Shown: positions 51,048-60,330, counted from the stretch's first letter. The stretch is DNA of 64,000 bases from an uncultured Eubacteriales bacterium (GCA_934436505.1 CAKSAP010000002.1:372001-436000); one strand, 5' to 3'. The notes: generated from the letters alone by a model not told the origin. Numbers and translations are program-made.

Positions 51048-52574
51048 ATGATGAAATTCATAGTCGTGGATTCACGAAAGACATTTTTGGATGATATTAA
51101 CACCCGGTTGCTGTTAGATGATGAGCGCAATATTGATGTTGTATCAACATTAACTTCTGCCGGAAATCTTCATAATGCTATCAGCGCATACAAACCGGAT
51201 GTTGTGGCTGTCTGCGAAAATATTGTTGAAACGCAATCTGATTGGGATTATGCGGATGCAGAAATCGTAGGATATGCCGTAACAGACGAGGGAGAAGACG
51301 TTTTTAGAAGATACAATTTACCGTGCTACGGCAAGGTAAGGAATACCACGCATCTTCTTAATCTAATGGAAGGTCCGATACCGAGCAATAAAAGCAATAA
51401 AAAGCAGGAGAAAAACGAAACGGTTAATTCGGAACTAGATACCGAAGCGGCAAAAGTTGACAGTCACGATATTTCAGCAAGAGAGATAATGCAGGAAGTC
51501 AAGCAGGATAAGGCATATAAAGATACGGTGATTGCAGAACTCGATGAGGAAATAACCGAGGAATTAAATACTCCGACAAATACCGAAACAATTCCAATAA
51601 GAGAGCCGGCGACAAAAATGAGCCAGATCGAAATGCTTCGTCAACAGAAAAAGGCTGCGCATTTTGGACACACGGAAGAGGAGGCAAATGAGCATTTAAA
51701 CAACGATATATATAAGCGAAAACTGCCTGCGAAAGTAGTTACGGTATACAGTTCAAAAGGCGGGGTGGGAAAGACCACTCTTTCTACGGAAATTGCTTCA
51801 TATCTTGCGCTTACCGAGCACGGAAGGGGACGTTATCGCGTTTGTATTGCTGATTACAACATCGATTTTGGAGACGTCAGAGCTACTTTAGGACTGAACA
51901 ACGATGACGCCGATATGACACTCTGGGCAATGGATATAAGAGACAGAATACAGAACGGTGAAAAGCCGGAAGATATTCAGTATTCTAAAAAGGAGATTGA
52001 AAGCTATCTTCAAATTGCAGATAAAATCGGCTTGTATGCGCTTTGTGCCCCCAACACTCACGAGGAATCAATGGATATCGGACAAAATGAGTTGGAAGTT
52101 ATGCTTAGGAATTTAATTCATAACGGCGGCTTTGATTATGTGGTATGTGATACCGGAAACAATACGCGAGATTCGTCTTTTTGCGCATTGGAAATGGCAG
52201 ATCATGTGTTTTTGGTGGTAACACAGGATGTTAACGCAGCTTCCTGTAACAAATCAGTTCTTGAAACATTTGGCGCCATTGGATTCGATATGTCAAAGAT
52301 TAGCCTTATTATTAATAAAATTATGCCTGTGAAATATACAGGGGTTCAGCCGAAAGACATTGAAGATTATTTCGAAAAATACCCTTGTGTGGCAAGGGTT
52401 AAGAATGATATGGATCTCATTAAAACCAATAATCTTTCAGAGCCAATTGTTTTGCAGCCAAACCACGACGTAACGAAGGAACTTCGAAAGATTATTGCGT
52501 TCCTTACCGGCGATAAAGAAGCTTCGGTTGTACAGCAGAAAAATGGATTTTTATCGAGACTTTTTAAGAGATAA
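51048..52574 (+). CDS. tadZ: TadZ/CpaE ATPase with receiver-like domain
   Basis: 508 residues. The N-terminal degenerate response-regulator receiver fold (1-105, FIVVDSRKTFLDDINTRLL) is followed by an acidic linker (110-215) and a MinD/ParA-type ATPase with deviant Walker motif KGGVGKT at 237-243. TadZ/CpaE places the Tad machine at the membrane or pole. The linker is longer than usual. Start ATG-ATG behind GAAAGGAG. Confidence 0.88.
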   Translation: MMKFIVVDSRKTFLDDINTRLLLDDERNIDVVSTLTSAGNLHNAISAYKPDVVAVCENIVETQSDWDYADAEIVGYAVTDEGEDVFRRYNLPCYGKVRNTTHLLNLMEGPIPSNKSNKKQEKNETVNSELDTEAAKVDSHDISAREIMQEVKQDKAYKDTVIAELDEEITEELNTPTNTETIPIREPATKMSQIEMLRQQKKAAHFGHTEEEANEHLNNDIYKRKLPAKVVTVYSSKGGVGKTTLSTEIASYLALTEHGRGRYRVCIADYNIDFGDVRATLGLNNDDADMTLWAMDIRDRIQNGEKPEDIQYSKKEIESYLQIADKIGLYALCAPNTHEESMDIGQNELEVMLRNLIHNGGFDYVVCDTGNNTRDSSFCALEMADHVFLVVTQDVNAASCNKSVLETFGAIGFDMSKISLIINKIMPVKYTGVQPKDIEDYFEKYPCVARVKNDMDLIKTNNLSEPIVLQPNHDVTKELRKIIAFLTGDKEASVVQQKNGFLSRLFKR

Positions 52575-52588
52575 GGAGATGAGCGGAA

Positions 52589-53932
52589 ATGCCGATTTTG
52601 AAGGACAAAATCAAAAACGATAAATTAGAGAGACAGGATATTGACCGCAAAGTTGCAAATGCAGCAATGAACCCAACAGAGTCCGAGGCACAGGAAGTAC
52701 GAAAAATCATTGCGGCTATATCTGATGATTTTAAAACAGAATTGTCTGAGTCCGGATTTACGCGAGCGATAACAGAGAGAATCAAAAAAAGCATAGCATT
52801 ACGTTGCGGGGAATTAGATGTTGATTATGAAACGAAAAAGCGTATTGAAATTCTATCAATCGCAAATATCACAGGCTTAGGACCGATTCAGCCATATATG
52901 GACGACGAAAGCGTCACGGAAGTAATTGTACAGAGATATGACAATATCTGCATTGAAAGAAAGGGATTGATTGAAAAAGCAGATGCCTCTTTTATGAACG
53001 AAGAGCATCTCAGAACGACTATCAACCGTATTGTACAACCTATCGGCAGGCAGATAAATTTGCAATCACCTATGGTGGATGCAAGATTGGAAGACGGCTC
53101 GCGTGTAAATGCCACAATTCCGCCCGCTACTCCGGATGGTGCAACACTTACTATTCGAAAGTTTTCCAAGAAGGCGCTGACAGGGGAAGATTATCTGAAA
53201 TTTGGTTCGTTAGATGAACGAATGTTGGTGTTTTTGGCACGGTGTGTACAGTGTAAGACCTCTATTATTGTATCCGGCGGAACAACCGCAGGAAAAACAA
53301 CGCTTCTTAATATGCTTTCCGGTTATATTCCGAAAGACGAACTCATTGTAACGATTGAGGACGACTGTGAATTGCAGTTAAATCAACCGAATGTACGCAG
53401 AATGGAAGCGTGCGCTACATTGGATAATGGCAGTGCAAAAATAACGGTACAGTCGCTTGTGAAAAACGCACTGCGTATGCGCCCCGACCGTATTATCGTC
53501 GGTGAGATTCGAGATAAAACCATTGTGGATATGATGTCTGCTATGTCTACCGGTCACGAAGGTTCAATGTGTACGGTACATGCTTCAAGTCCCAGCAGTC
53601 TGGTTAATGTGCGTATGCCGATATTATATAAAATGGCAGGTGATGATTTCAGCGAATCGGCTCAGGCGATGCAAATAAGTGAGGCGATCAAACTTATTGT
53701 TCAGTTAAACCGTACTAAAGAAGGCAAAAGGGTAATTACTCATATTACTCACGTCAAAGGATTAGACGATAACGGCAGAGTTGAATTACATGATATATAC
53801 TGCTACGACGAGAAAAAGAAGAGATTTTACGCAACGGGATATATTCCAAAAGACATCCTGCAGCAGCTCGATAAAAACAACATTCGTTTTAAGTCGGAAA
53901 TGTTTCAAGAGGTAGGTGATATACATGAATGA
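52589..53932 (+). CDS. tadA: Tad secretion ATPase TadA/CpaF
   Basis: 447 residues. The N-terminal domain (GLGPIQPYMDDESVTEVIV) and the type II/IV secretion ATPase core: Walker A SGGTTAGKTT, Asp box, Walker B-like RIIVGEIRD, His box GHEGSMCTVHA. The hexameric motor drives Flp pilus assembly and is shared with conjugation VirB11 relatives. It overlaps tadB by 8 bases. Confidence 0.95.
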   Translation: MPILKDKIKNDKLERQDIDRKVANAAMNPTESEAQEVRKIIAAISDDFKTELSESGFTRAITERIKKSIALRCGELDVDYETKKRIEILSIANITGLGPIQPYMDDESVTEVIVQRYDNICIERKGLIEKADASFMNEEHLRTTINRIVQPIGRQINLQSPMVDARLEDGSRVNATIPPATPDGATLTIRKFSKKALTGEDYLKFGSLDERMLVFLARCVQCKTSIIVSGGTTAGKTTLLNMLSGYIPKDELIVTIEDDCELQLNQPNVRRMEACATLDNGSAKITVQSLVKNALRMRPDRIIVGEIRDKTIVDMMSAMSTGHEGSMCTVHASSPSSLVNVRMPILYKMAGDDFSESAQAMQISEAIKLIVQLNRTKEGKRVITHITHVKGLDDNGRVELHDIYCYDEKKKRFYATGYIPKDILQQLDKNNIRFKSEMFQEVGDIHE

Positions 53933-54815
53933 TTTGCTTCCTATTTATGTGTTTTCGGCAATTACGGTAGTTTGTATTATTATCGTTGTGATTTTGAAAA
54001 TACAGGAAAAGCATTCTCTATTAAGTGTAGAAGACAACGATTTTATTGAAGACTTTATAGAAAAAAAGAAACGCAAACTCAATTCCAATTTAGGAACGAT
54101 GTCGTTTAAAACATATACTACAATGCTTATCGGGCTTCCGCTCGCTGTGATGCTTGGTGGTTGGCTTTTACTTGACAATAAGGCTGTTGCAATGCTGCTC
54201 GCAATAGGGAGTGTGTTTGTTCCGGACTTTATCATTAAATCCTCGGAAAGAAAGCAAAAAGACTTATTTGAAGAGCGATATGCACGAGGATTGAAAGCTC
54301 TTTCATCCTGCCTCAGAGCCAATATGAGCATACAACAGGCAGTGAGCGAGGTTAGCGAGAATATCTATGTACATGAGAGTATCAGAGACGGATTTCAACA
54401 GATTAATGCTGATATACGAGTAGGACTCACGGTACAGGAAGCATTCCAACGCTTTGCCGATCACTCAAAAAGCCAGGATGCGCAGGATGTAGCAAAAGCT
54501 ATCGCAATGCAAAATGACGTTGGCGGAAGCGAAGCAAGGGTTATTGAGAATGTTGCAAACAATATTCAAAATCGAATTATGATGCGAAAAGAAATCAAAT
54601 CGCTTTTTGCGGAAACAAATGTGATGGTAACTTTTATGGACTTTATTCCGTTTGTTGTTGTGTTGATTTTGTATATCGGTGCTCCGCAGCTGATTAACCC
54701 GTATTTCGAATCAGTTTCAATGGTGCTGGTGTTAATAGGACTGCTTTCATTTACATTGTTGGGTTCTGTGTTTATTCGCCGAAAATTGAACAATGCGAAG
54801 AGAGGAGGAAAATAG
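53925..54815 (+). CDS. tadB: Inner membrane platform TadB
   Basis: 296 residues. Hydrophobic segments near the N-terminus and at the C-terminal third, with the GspF/T2SSF-like domain between (RGLKALSSCLRANMSIQQAVSEVSENI). It forms the platform with TadC. ATG 53925 lies close to the TadA stop; GTG 53916 is less likely. Confidence 0.88.
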   Translation: MNDLLPIYVFSAITVVCIIIVVILKIQEKHSLLSVEDNDFIEDFIEKKKRKLNSNLGTMSFKTYTTMLIGLPLAVMLGGWLLLDNKAVAMLLAIGSVFVPDFIIKSSERKQKDLFEERYARGLKALSSCLRANMSIQQAVSEVSENIYVHESIRDGFQQINADIRVGLTVQEAFQRFADHSKSQDAQDVAKAIAMQNDVGGSEARVIENVANNIQNRIMMRKEIKSLFAETNVMVTFMDFIPFVVVLILYIGAPQLINPYFESVSMVLVLIGLLSFTLLGSVFIRRKLNNAKRGGK

Positions 54816-54818
54816 CTT

Positions 54819-55718
54819 ATGACATTGGCATTATTTGCAATGATAATTGGTTGGGTATTGGCTTTAGCAATGATCTCGCTTATCGCTATTGGGAAAAATT
54901 ACGCAAAGCAGGAAGCGGATAAGAAACTTAAAAAGGAAATCGGATATAAAGAAGAACCCTTGTATAAAGATTTAGACGTCAAAATTTACGACGCTTTTAT
55001 TCATAAGAAGCCGGAGATTGTGGCAAGAAAAATTGGAATTAACGCAGAAGAGTATTACAAAAACTGTGAACTAATTCGCAAACCAGCCAATCTTAAAGGC
55101 TTAATTGCTAAAATCGGATTGTCGGCAATGACAGTTCTATGGTTTACCGTTGTAGGATTGATTACAAAAAATTGGTATGTCAGCATAGCTGGTATTTTGA
55201 TTGGTTTGTTTTTGATAGTTTACTTGGTTAAAAGACCTGAAGAGCAAGCAGCTGATGTACGAGCTCAAATCGTTGCCGAAATGCCTCGCTTCTTGGATAT
55301 GTTGCAGACGGCATTATATATCAATATGCCGGTTGAGGAAGCGATTAGTATTACGGCAAAGCACCTGAAAGGGACGTTGTTAGCCGACGAGTTTGCAAAA
55401 ACGGTTGCTGAAATACAGCTTGGCGCTTTTGGGTGGCAAACAGCTCTTGAAAATATGTCGCATAAATACGAAGTAGATATATTTTCTGATTTTGTACTCG
55501 ACATTGTAACGGCATACGATAAAGGCATTCCCATATACGATGTTGTAGCAAGGAAAAACAAGGAAATCAAGCAGACTAATTTGCTGACGCTAAAAGAGAA
55601 TGCAAGTAAGCTAAACAGCACAATTGTAATTCCTATTGCAATATTCAAATTGTTACCGCTCATTGTCATTCTCTGTATTCCCATTATCTATCAGTTAAGA
55701 GACACAGGCGTGTTTTAA
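54819..55718 (+). CDS. tadC: Inner membrane platform TadC
   Basis: 299 residues. T2SSF-like domain (MPRFLDMLQTALYINMPVEEAISITAKHL) between membrane segments; weakly similar in layout to TadB. AGGAGG stands before ATG, only 3 bases after tadB. Confidence 0.87.
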   Translation: MTLALFAMIIGWVLALAMISLIAIGKNYAKQEADKKLKKEIGYKEEPLYKDLDVKIYDAFIHKKPEIVARKIGINAEEYYKNCELIRKPANLKGLIAKIGLSAMTVLWFTVVGLITKNWYVSIAGILIGLFLIVYLVKRPEEQAADVRAQIVAEMPRFLDMLQTALYINMPVEEAISITAKHLKGTLLADEFAKTVAEIQLGAFGWQTALENMSHKYEVDIFSDFVLDIVTAYDKGIPIYDVVARKNKEIKQTNLLTLKENASKLNSTIVIPIAIFKLLPLIVILCIPIIYQLRDTGVF

Positions 55719-55742
55719 TATAACATTCAGGAGGTTAAAGAA

Positions 55743-55940
55743 ATGAAAAATTTGATACATGCACTTAAAAAATTTTGGAAGGATGAAGACGGTTCATCTT
55801 TCTTGGAAACAGCAATTATTATCGTCATTGTCGCTATTCTTGCAGTAGCGGTATTTGCGTTGTTTGACAAGGTAAATGACAAGTTAAGTCAAGCGGGAGA
55901 TCAGATTGACGCTATAACCCTTCCGCAGTCCAATCCGTAA
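55743..55940 (+). CDS. flp: Flp-type major pilin
   Basis: 65 residues. Short basic leader, prepilin site around EDGSSFLETAII (Gly then Ser-Ser-Phe-Leu-Glu, with the key Glu), a hydrophobic helix and a short soluble tail. Length and sequence match Flp pilins. A hairpin right after it (55941) suggests extra transcript for this abundant subunit. Confidence 0.92.
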   Translation: MKNLIHALKKFWKDEDGSSFLETAIIIVIVAILAVAVFALFDKVNDKLSQAGDQIDAITLPQSNP

Positions 55941-55969
55941 GGAAGGCGCATTACAGCGCCTTTCTTTTG
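55941..55969 (+). terminator. Partial terminator after the pilin gene
   Basis: GAAGGCGC/GCGCCTTTC stem and a short T-rich run inside the operon. It probably raises pilin mRNA over the downstream genes. Confidence 0.6.
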
Positions 55970-55983
55970 TGGAGGTTTATGTT

Positions 55984-56490
55984 ATGGAAAAAACGGTTTT
56001 AATCATATCGGTGTTATGTGGTGCAACGCTTTTGATTGCCGCTTCTATCTCCGATATTAAAACAAAGAAAATACCGAATATGTATACAGTACCAGCTTAT
56101 CTGATAGGACTTGTGCTCGCTTACACGATTTCATTAAGAGAAATGGGTTTGCGGTTTGTTGGTTCGGCAATCTTTTTTGTGATATTTGCCGTAATCATTC
56201 AAGCAATGGGAGCAGGAGATGTAAAACTCTGTATGGCTCTGATTACTATATGCGGAATTAAACCTGCTATGATAACGTTGCTAATTGCCGCTGTTTTAAT
56301 GATTTTGTGTGGAGTCATTAAGAATAGGAAAAATGCAATAAGCAAAATAAAAAACGGTGCCGTTGCACTGCAGACACACTCAACAAAACAGATTAAAGAG
56401 ACATCTGAGAGGATACCTTTTGCACCGTATCTATTGGCAGGGTATCTAATCACAAGCGCAGGGAGGGCAGTTTTATGGTTAAGCGTTTAA
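55984..56490 (+). CDS. tadV: Prepilin peptidase TadV/CpaA
   Basis: 168 residues, multi-pass. Aspartyl protease sites of the A24 family: ASISDIKTKKIPN with the first Asp and GAGDVKL with the second. It cleaves Flp and pseudopilin leaders. ATG 55984 follows GGAGG by 9 bases. It overlaps the TadE-like gene by 16 bases. Confidence 0.9.
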   Translation: MEKTVLIISVLCGATLLIAASISDIKTKKIPNMYTVPAYLIGLVLAYTISLREMGLRFVGSAIFFVIFAVIIQAMGAGDVKLCMALITICGIKPAMITLLIAAVLMILCGVIKNRKNAISKIKNGAVALQTHSTKQIKETSERIPFAPYLLAGYLITSAGRAVLWLSV

Positions 56491-56963
56491 GAAAAATAAA
56501 ATGGGACGAAGGCGTCAGCGAAATGCTGAGTTTCGTTATTGTCGTTCCGTTTGTTGTACTGCTTATTTGTTCTATATTGTCGGCAGAACAGATTTCGGCC
56601 GAAAAGCAAAAACTTACCTATGCCGCATACGTGGTTGGCAGAGCGGCGGTTGTTTGTGAAAACGAGGAATATGCGGAAGCACGAACCGATGCGATGATGC
56701 AAGAACTGTATGGCAATGATTTTGTTGACGGTGGATTTCAAAATTCATTAAAACCCGCACAAGGCTGTAGTGATACCTATTACTCGTTGGAATTAGTGGG
56801 CAATGGAACCGAATGGCAGAAGGGAAATATGGTGAAATGCACAGTGTATCGTTATGTTACACCGTTAATGCCGTTTACCTCCGGATATCGTGAATCTACA
56901 ATTGTTATGATGATAGAAAACGGAGTAAACAGCGGAACTTCAATTGGCGATTACACCGGATGA
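56475..56963 (+). CDS. TadE-like minor pilin
   Basis: 162 residues. The N-terminal leader (KIKWDEGVSEMLSFVIVVPFVVLLI) is pilin-like, with Glu after the cut site, then a beta-rich globular part. TadE/TadF pseudopilins prime the pilus. Short overlap with the next gene. Confidence 0.75.
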   Translation: MVKRLRKIKWDEGVSEMLSFVIVVPFVVLLICSILSAEQISAEKQKLTYAAYVVGRAAVVCENEEYAEARTDAMMQELYGNDFVDGGFQNSLKPAQGCSDTYYSLELVGNGTEWQKGNMVKCTVYRYVTPLMPFTSGYRESTIVMMIENGVNSGTSIGDYTG

Positions 56964-56977
56964 TAACGGAGGAAAAT

Positions 56978-57961
56978 ATGAAAAGAATCAACTGGAGAGA
57001 AGGAATGGGAAGCACCATTTTAGGAACAGTGATGATCCTAATGGGCTTTATATTTACGCTCTTTGTTTTTCAGCATCTCATTGTTTATGATACAGCAGTA
57101 AAAGCGCAGGTTGTTTCTGATGCGGTAGCTGATGGAGCAGCCGTTGCGTGCGCTCAGCCGATGGATGTAGATGAAAACAAAGCAAACTCTGTAATTAACG
57201 AACTTTTGGTTCGAAATCAGGCGGAGTCAGGTAGCACACGATATACGCTCCAGTCTTCGTATTTTACAAAGGATCTGACAAGACGAGGATTTAAAGATAA
57301 TGTTCTAACAGTAGAGTTAAGCGCAGAAACTCCTCAAATTCAGATGCTTGATTCCATCGATACAGTTACTAAAAATGTAACGACAAAGGTAAAGATTATG
57401 TCGTTGGTTCCGGAGCATGTGGATTTGGGATTTGCAGGAAAGGAGCTATCAAGAGCGCTGAGCGAAGTCCCCATGGGCAGTCCGCAGTATAACGCACTTG
57501 TATCCTCAATGGATTACATCGGATGGCGTTACAGCCAACCTCAAAGGTGGGTGCGCGGAGCAAGAGACTGTTCTTCGTTTGTATTGTCCTGTTATAGAGA
57601 TTACACACCGATATTCAATAATAATCCTTATGGATACACACAAACCATTTGGAATGATGCAAAAGCAGCAGGAGTATTATATGAAGTAAATGCTTCGGAT
57701 TTGGATTCAGGAACCTTTAATTATAACAATCTGCAAGTAGGAGATATTCTCTTATGGCACGGAAGCTGGGCAGACGATTTAGGTCGAACTCCAAAAGGCT
57801 TGGGGCATACGGGTATTTATCTTGGTGTATCGGCAGAGGATGGACAACCAAAAATTATTCATGCCTCTTCTTCCGCCGGCTGCGTAACGGTCAGCAATTT
57901 GATAGGAATGCATAGCGGAACAGGGCGTTTGCTTGGATATGTAAGAATTCCAAATGCATAA
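56978..57961 (+). CDS. Pseudopilin-NlpC/P60 fusion
   Basis: 327 residues. The N-terminus (INWREGMGSTILGTVMILMGFIFTLFVF) is TadE/G-like, followed by about 120 residues of pseudopilin-type region. The C-terminal half is an NlpC/P60 peptidase with Cys198 in RDCSSFV, His277 in GHTGIYLG and a third His295 (IHASS). The peptidase family cuts peptidoglycan stem peptides. ATG 56978 is supported by CGGAGG; 56960 is a weaker start. The fusion would let the pilus open the wall where it emerges. Terminator at 57967. Confidence 0.85.
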   Translation: MKRINWREGMGSTILGTVMILMGFIFTLFVFQHLIVYDTAVKAQVVSDAVADGAAVACAQPMDVDENKANSVINELLVRNQAESGSTRYTLQSSYFTKDLTRRGFKDNVLTVELSAETPQIQMLDSIDTVTKNVTTKVKIMSLVPEHVDLGFAGKELSRALSEVPMGSPQYNALVSSMDYIGWRYSQPQRWVRGARDCSSFVLSCYRDYTPIFNNNPYGYTQTIWNDAKAAGVLYEVNASDLDSGTFNYNNLQVGDILLWHGSWADDLGRTPKGLGHTGIYLGVSAEDGQPKIIHASSSAGCVTVSNLIGMHSGTGRLLGYVRIPNA

Positions 57962-57966
57962 TATAT

Positions 57967-58000
57967 AAGAAAGACGCTTCGGCGTCTTTCTTGCTTTTTA
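57967..58000 (+). terminator. Rho-independent terminator
   Basis: AAGAAAGACGC-TTCG-GCGTCTTTCTT stem-loop and T-run; ends the Tad operon. Confidence 0.9.
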
Positions 58001-58018
58001 TAAAGATACAGTGTTTTA

Positions 58019-58034
58019 CATACTATTGTTAGAA
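58019..58034 (+). promoter_or_regulatory. Element promoter motif CATACTATT (21)
   Basis: Exact nonamer extended to GTTAGAA; GATGAAAGGAG follows as RBS of the gene at 58062. Confidence 0.7.
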
Positions 58035-58061
58035 ACTGTATCAAGATGAAAGGAGTAATAA

Positions 58062-58331
58062 ATGATGCAAAACTCAATTGTTATCGCAACACCAAAAACG
58101 ACCTGTATAAAAATTCTCAAACACATAAGCGCATTACATCAATTGAATACCGTTTCTGATCATGAATATTTGCATTTGGTTTCACTTTCACAAGAAATGA
58201 TGAAAACTAAAAACGCGTCAGCAATGATGGATTACGTCCTTTCCTTGTACGAAAACAACCAAAGTGCATATCAACTTGGAAAAATTATAGATGAAATATT
58301 AAACACACAGGAGGAAACACAAAATGACTAA
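58062..58331 (+). CDS. Hypothetical helical protein, 89 aa
   Basis: Soluble, helical, two Met at the start (ATGATG). Not recognised. It overlaps the next gene by 8 bases, so they are co-translated. Confidence 0.55.
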   Translation: MMQNSIVIATPKTTCIKILKHISALHQLNTVSDHEYLHLVSLSQEMMKTKNASAMMDYVLSLYENNQSAYQLGKIIDEILNTQEETQND

Positions 58332-59526
58332 TCAATTACATGACACCTATAGCCTTAAAGGAACAAGCATGGAAAAATTCTTTGAGGAAATTGAACGAAT
58401 GGATAATATCACGCACTACGAAACAATTCCGTCAGGTGTTATCAATCTACTTTCTGTGGATTCGGAAAACACAACATCTGAACGAGCGATGGTATATCAG
58501 TATTCAGCTAACGAGCCCCGAAAAGTCAGAAATGTAGATATCGAAAAGCTCAATAAGCAAGGCGCAGACAAAGACTTAATTAACGAGACGATTAACGACT
58601 CGAAATTACTGCTTCTTATAGGCAAAAGACTCTTCTTCACTTCTGAAAGTATGTTGAAAACGCTTTCTTCCAGAGTCAATATTGCAGGAGAACGTTTTTA
58701 TACGCCAACACATGCACGAAACGCATATATCGCCGAGACAATGAGGGATAAGCCTTTCAATACTAAATTGATGTATCGTATAGACGATAACGGTGTAAAG
58801 AAGGTATTCGCTCTTTTTTCGCAGCGATATGCCGTTGTTCCCCAGGTTATTCTCAAATCTATTATTGAGAATTTCACAAACGATGAATCGGGCGACGAAA
58901 GCCTCGGTAAATGCAGTTGTATAAACTGGGAGGTTACTAACTTCAAATCCGGCATATATGTAGAATTCCCCGAAAAAGCAAAGGATATGGCGAAGCTTTA
59001 CGGTTTGCCTGATGAAATCATTCCGGGGTTGTATCTCGCAACCTCTGATGTCGGTGAATGTTCAGTAACAGCACAGGAAACGTGGCGAATTAAAAATTCG
59101 CTTTCGCTCGGAAAGACATACAAGCGAGTGCATAAAGGCAGTATAGATTCTCTCTCTGTTTTATCGGAAATCAAAAGGAATATTTTCGAAACGTACACAG
59201 AGGTTCCTGAACGCCTTTGTGAACTGTTAACAAAGGAAGTATCTGATCCGAAAAAGGCGTTTAAGATGTTTTTTGAACAGCACAACATGAGTGAAAAAGT
59301 AGGAAAGGATATTTCGGAAAAATTGTTGTCTGAATTGAGTGCGGAAATAAATCCGTCTCTTTCATATACAGCGTATGACATCGCAACGACGATTATGGAA
59401 TTGCCGGCAAGATGCAGCGGCTTGTGTGAGACAACCATGCAGAAGTTACAAAATATAGCTTCTCAGGCGCCTTTCGCAGATTATTCTTGCATAAGCGCCG
59501 CAGATAAAGTGTATTTAACTGCATAA
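58324..59526 (+). CDS. Hypothetical protein, 400 aa, DUF932-like
   Basis: The middle part (FTSESMLKTLSSRVNIAGERFYTPTHARNAYIAE ... FALFSQRYAVVPQVILKSIIENF) resembles phage/plasmid proteins of the DUF932 type (weak, from memory). No metal or nucleotide motif is visible. RBS AGGAGG. It precedes the SSB-like and annealing-protein genes, which suggests a role in single-strand DNA handling. Confidence 0.5.
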   Translation: MTNQLHDTYSLKGTSMEKFFEEIERMDNITHYETIPSGVINLLSVDSENTTSERAMVYQYSANEPRKVRNVDIEKLNKQGADKDLINETINDSKLLLLIGKRLFFTSESMLKTLSSRVNIAGERFYTPTHARNAYIAETMRDKPFNTKLMYRIDDNGVKKVFALFSQRYAVVPQVILKSIIENFTNDESGDESLGKCSCINWEVTNFKSGIYVEFPEKAKDMAKLYGLPDEIIPGLYLATSDVGECSVTAQETWRIKNSLSLGKTYKRVHKGSIDSLSVLSEIKRNIFETYTEVPERLCELLTKEVSDPKKAFKMFFEQHNMSEKVGKDISEKLLSELSAEINPSLSYTAYDIATTIMELPARCSGLCETTMQKLQNIASQAPFADYSCISAADKVYLTA

Positions 59527-59567
59527 TATGCGGTTCGATAAAAATCAAAAATACAAGGAGTAAAAAA

Positions 59568-60062
59568 ATGAAAGCAATTTATTCAGATGGTAAACTTTTT
59601 CTTTACGCAGGCGTAGTCGATAAGGATGTAAAATACTTTTCTAAAGAAGGTGCAAACTGTGCCTGTGTTACATTAAGAGACAGAAACGACGATATCATTG
59701 ATATCTATTTCAAGGACAAAGATAACAAAAAGATGGCAGAGCGCATCAAAAAAGCAAACGTTGTAAAAGGCGCATATATAAGCGTGTTTGCCGTTGGCGA
59801 AAAAGATGCAAAAACAGCCACCGGTCTTGATTTTAAGTATTCGGGCATTTGGACGTTTAAGGGGAAAGAAGGAAAGAAAGATACAACTGTCATTCACGGC
59901 ACGGTATGCAACTTGAAAGAACCCGGTGACGGGATTTTTGCAGTAAGCGTTCCGGTAAACACCTATTCGAACGGAAATTCGGAAACGGTTTGGTATCAAA
60001 TCACCTTCTACAACTCGGATAACGGAGAATACCATAACGCCGATACAGCGAAAAACTCTTAA
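59568..60062 (+). CDS. SSB-like protein, interrupted by frameshift
   Basis: 164 residues to TAA 60060, with two OB-like halves. The second half (VIHGTVCNLKEPGDGIFAVSVPVNTYSNGN) looks SSB-like but stops early at AKNS. In the -1 frame, from the end of the GCG codon at about 60050, the reading goes on as EKLLKDKTKCCIRGGEIRDK and ends at 60178; this is what the family would be expected to have. So the gene is either frameshifted or read by -1 slippage at the A-run. Confidence 0.65.
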   Translation: MKAIYSDGKLFLYAGVVDKDVKYFSKEGANCACVTLRDRNDDIIDIYFKDKDNKKMAERIKKANVVKGAYISVFAVGEKDAKTATGLDFKYSGIWTFKGKEGKKDTTVIHGTVCNLKEPGDGIFAVSVPVNTYSNGNSETVWYQITFYNSDNGEYHNADTAKNS

Positions 60063-60178
60063 AAGATAAAACGAAATGCTGTATTCGCGGTGGAGAAATC
60101 AGGGACAAGGTTGTAGGAAACAAGACATATCACGATATTACCGGATTTGGTATTGATATGCCGCCTTATAGCGATTAA
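60050..60178 (+). pseudogene. 3' part of the SSB-like gene in the -1 frame
   Basis: About 42 codons (EKLLKDKTKCC ... YHDITGFGIDMPPYSD) continue the fold of the gene at 59568. No own RBS or start. A full protein would be about 203 residues. Confidence 0.6.
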
Positions 60179-60204
60179 GACATTGAGTGATTAGCATCAA
60201 AAGA

Positions 60205-60232
60205 CAGCTCGGAGAAATCCGGGCTGTTTTTG
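60205..60232 (+). terminator. Rho-independent terminator
   Basis: CAGCTCGGA/TCCGGGCTG stem with GAAA loop and five T. Confidence 0.85.
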
Positions 60233-60249
60233 TATGTAAGGAAAACTCT

Positions 60250-60265
60250 CATACTATTTATAGAC
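60250..60265 (+). promoter_or_regulatory. Element promoter motif CATACTATT (22)
   Basis: Exact nonamer then TATAGACA. The downstream GACGACCGGAG precedes a minimal ATG-TCG-stop frame, then the gene at 60331. Confidence 0.7.
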
Positions 60266-60330
60266 ATAAACAAAAGACGACCGGAGTTCTTATTATGTCG
60301 TAATTAAATATTTTGTAAGGGGAAATTGAC

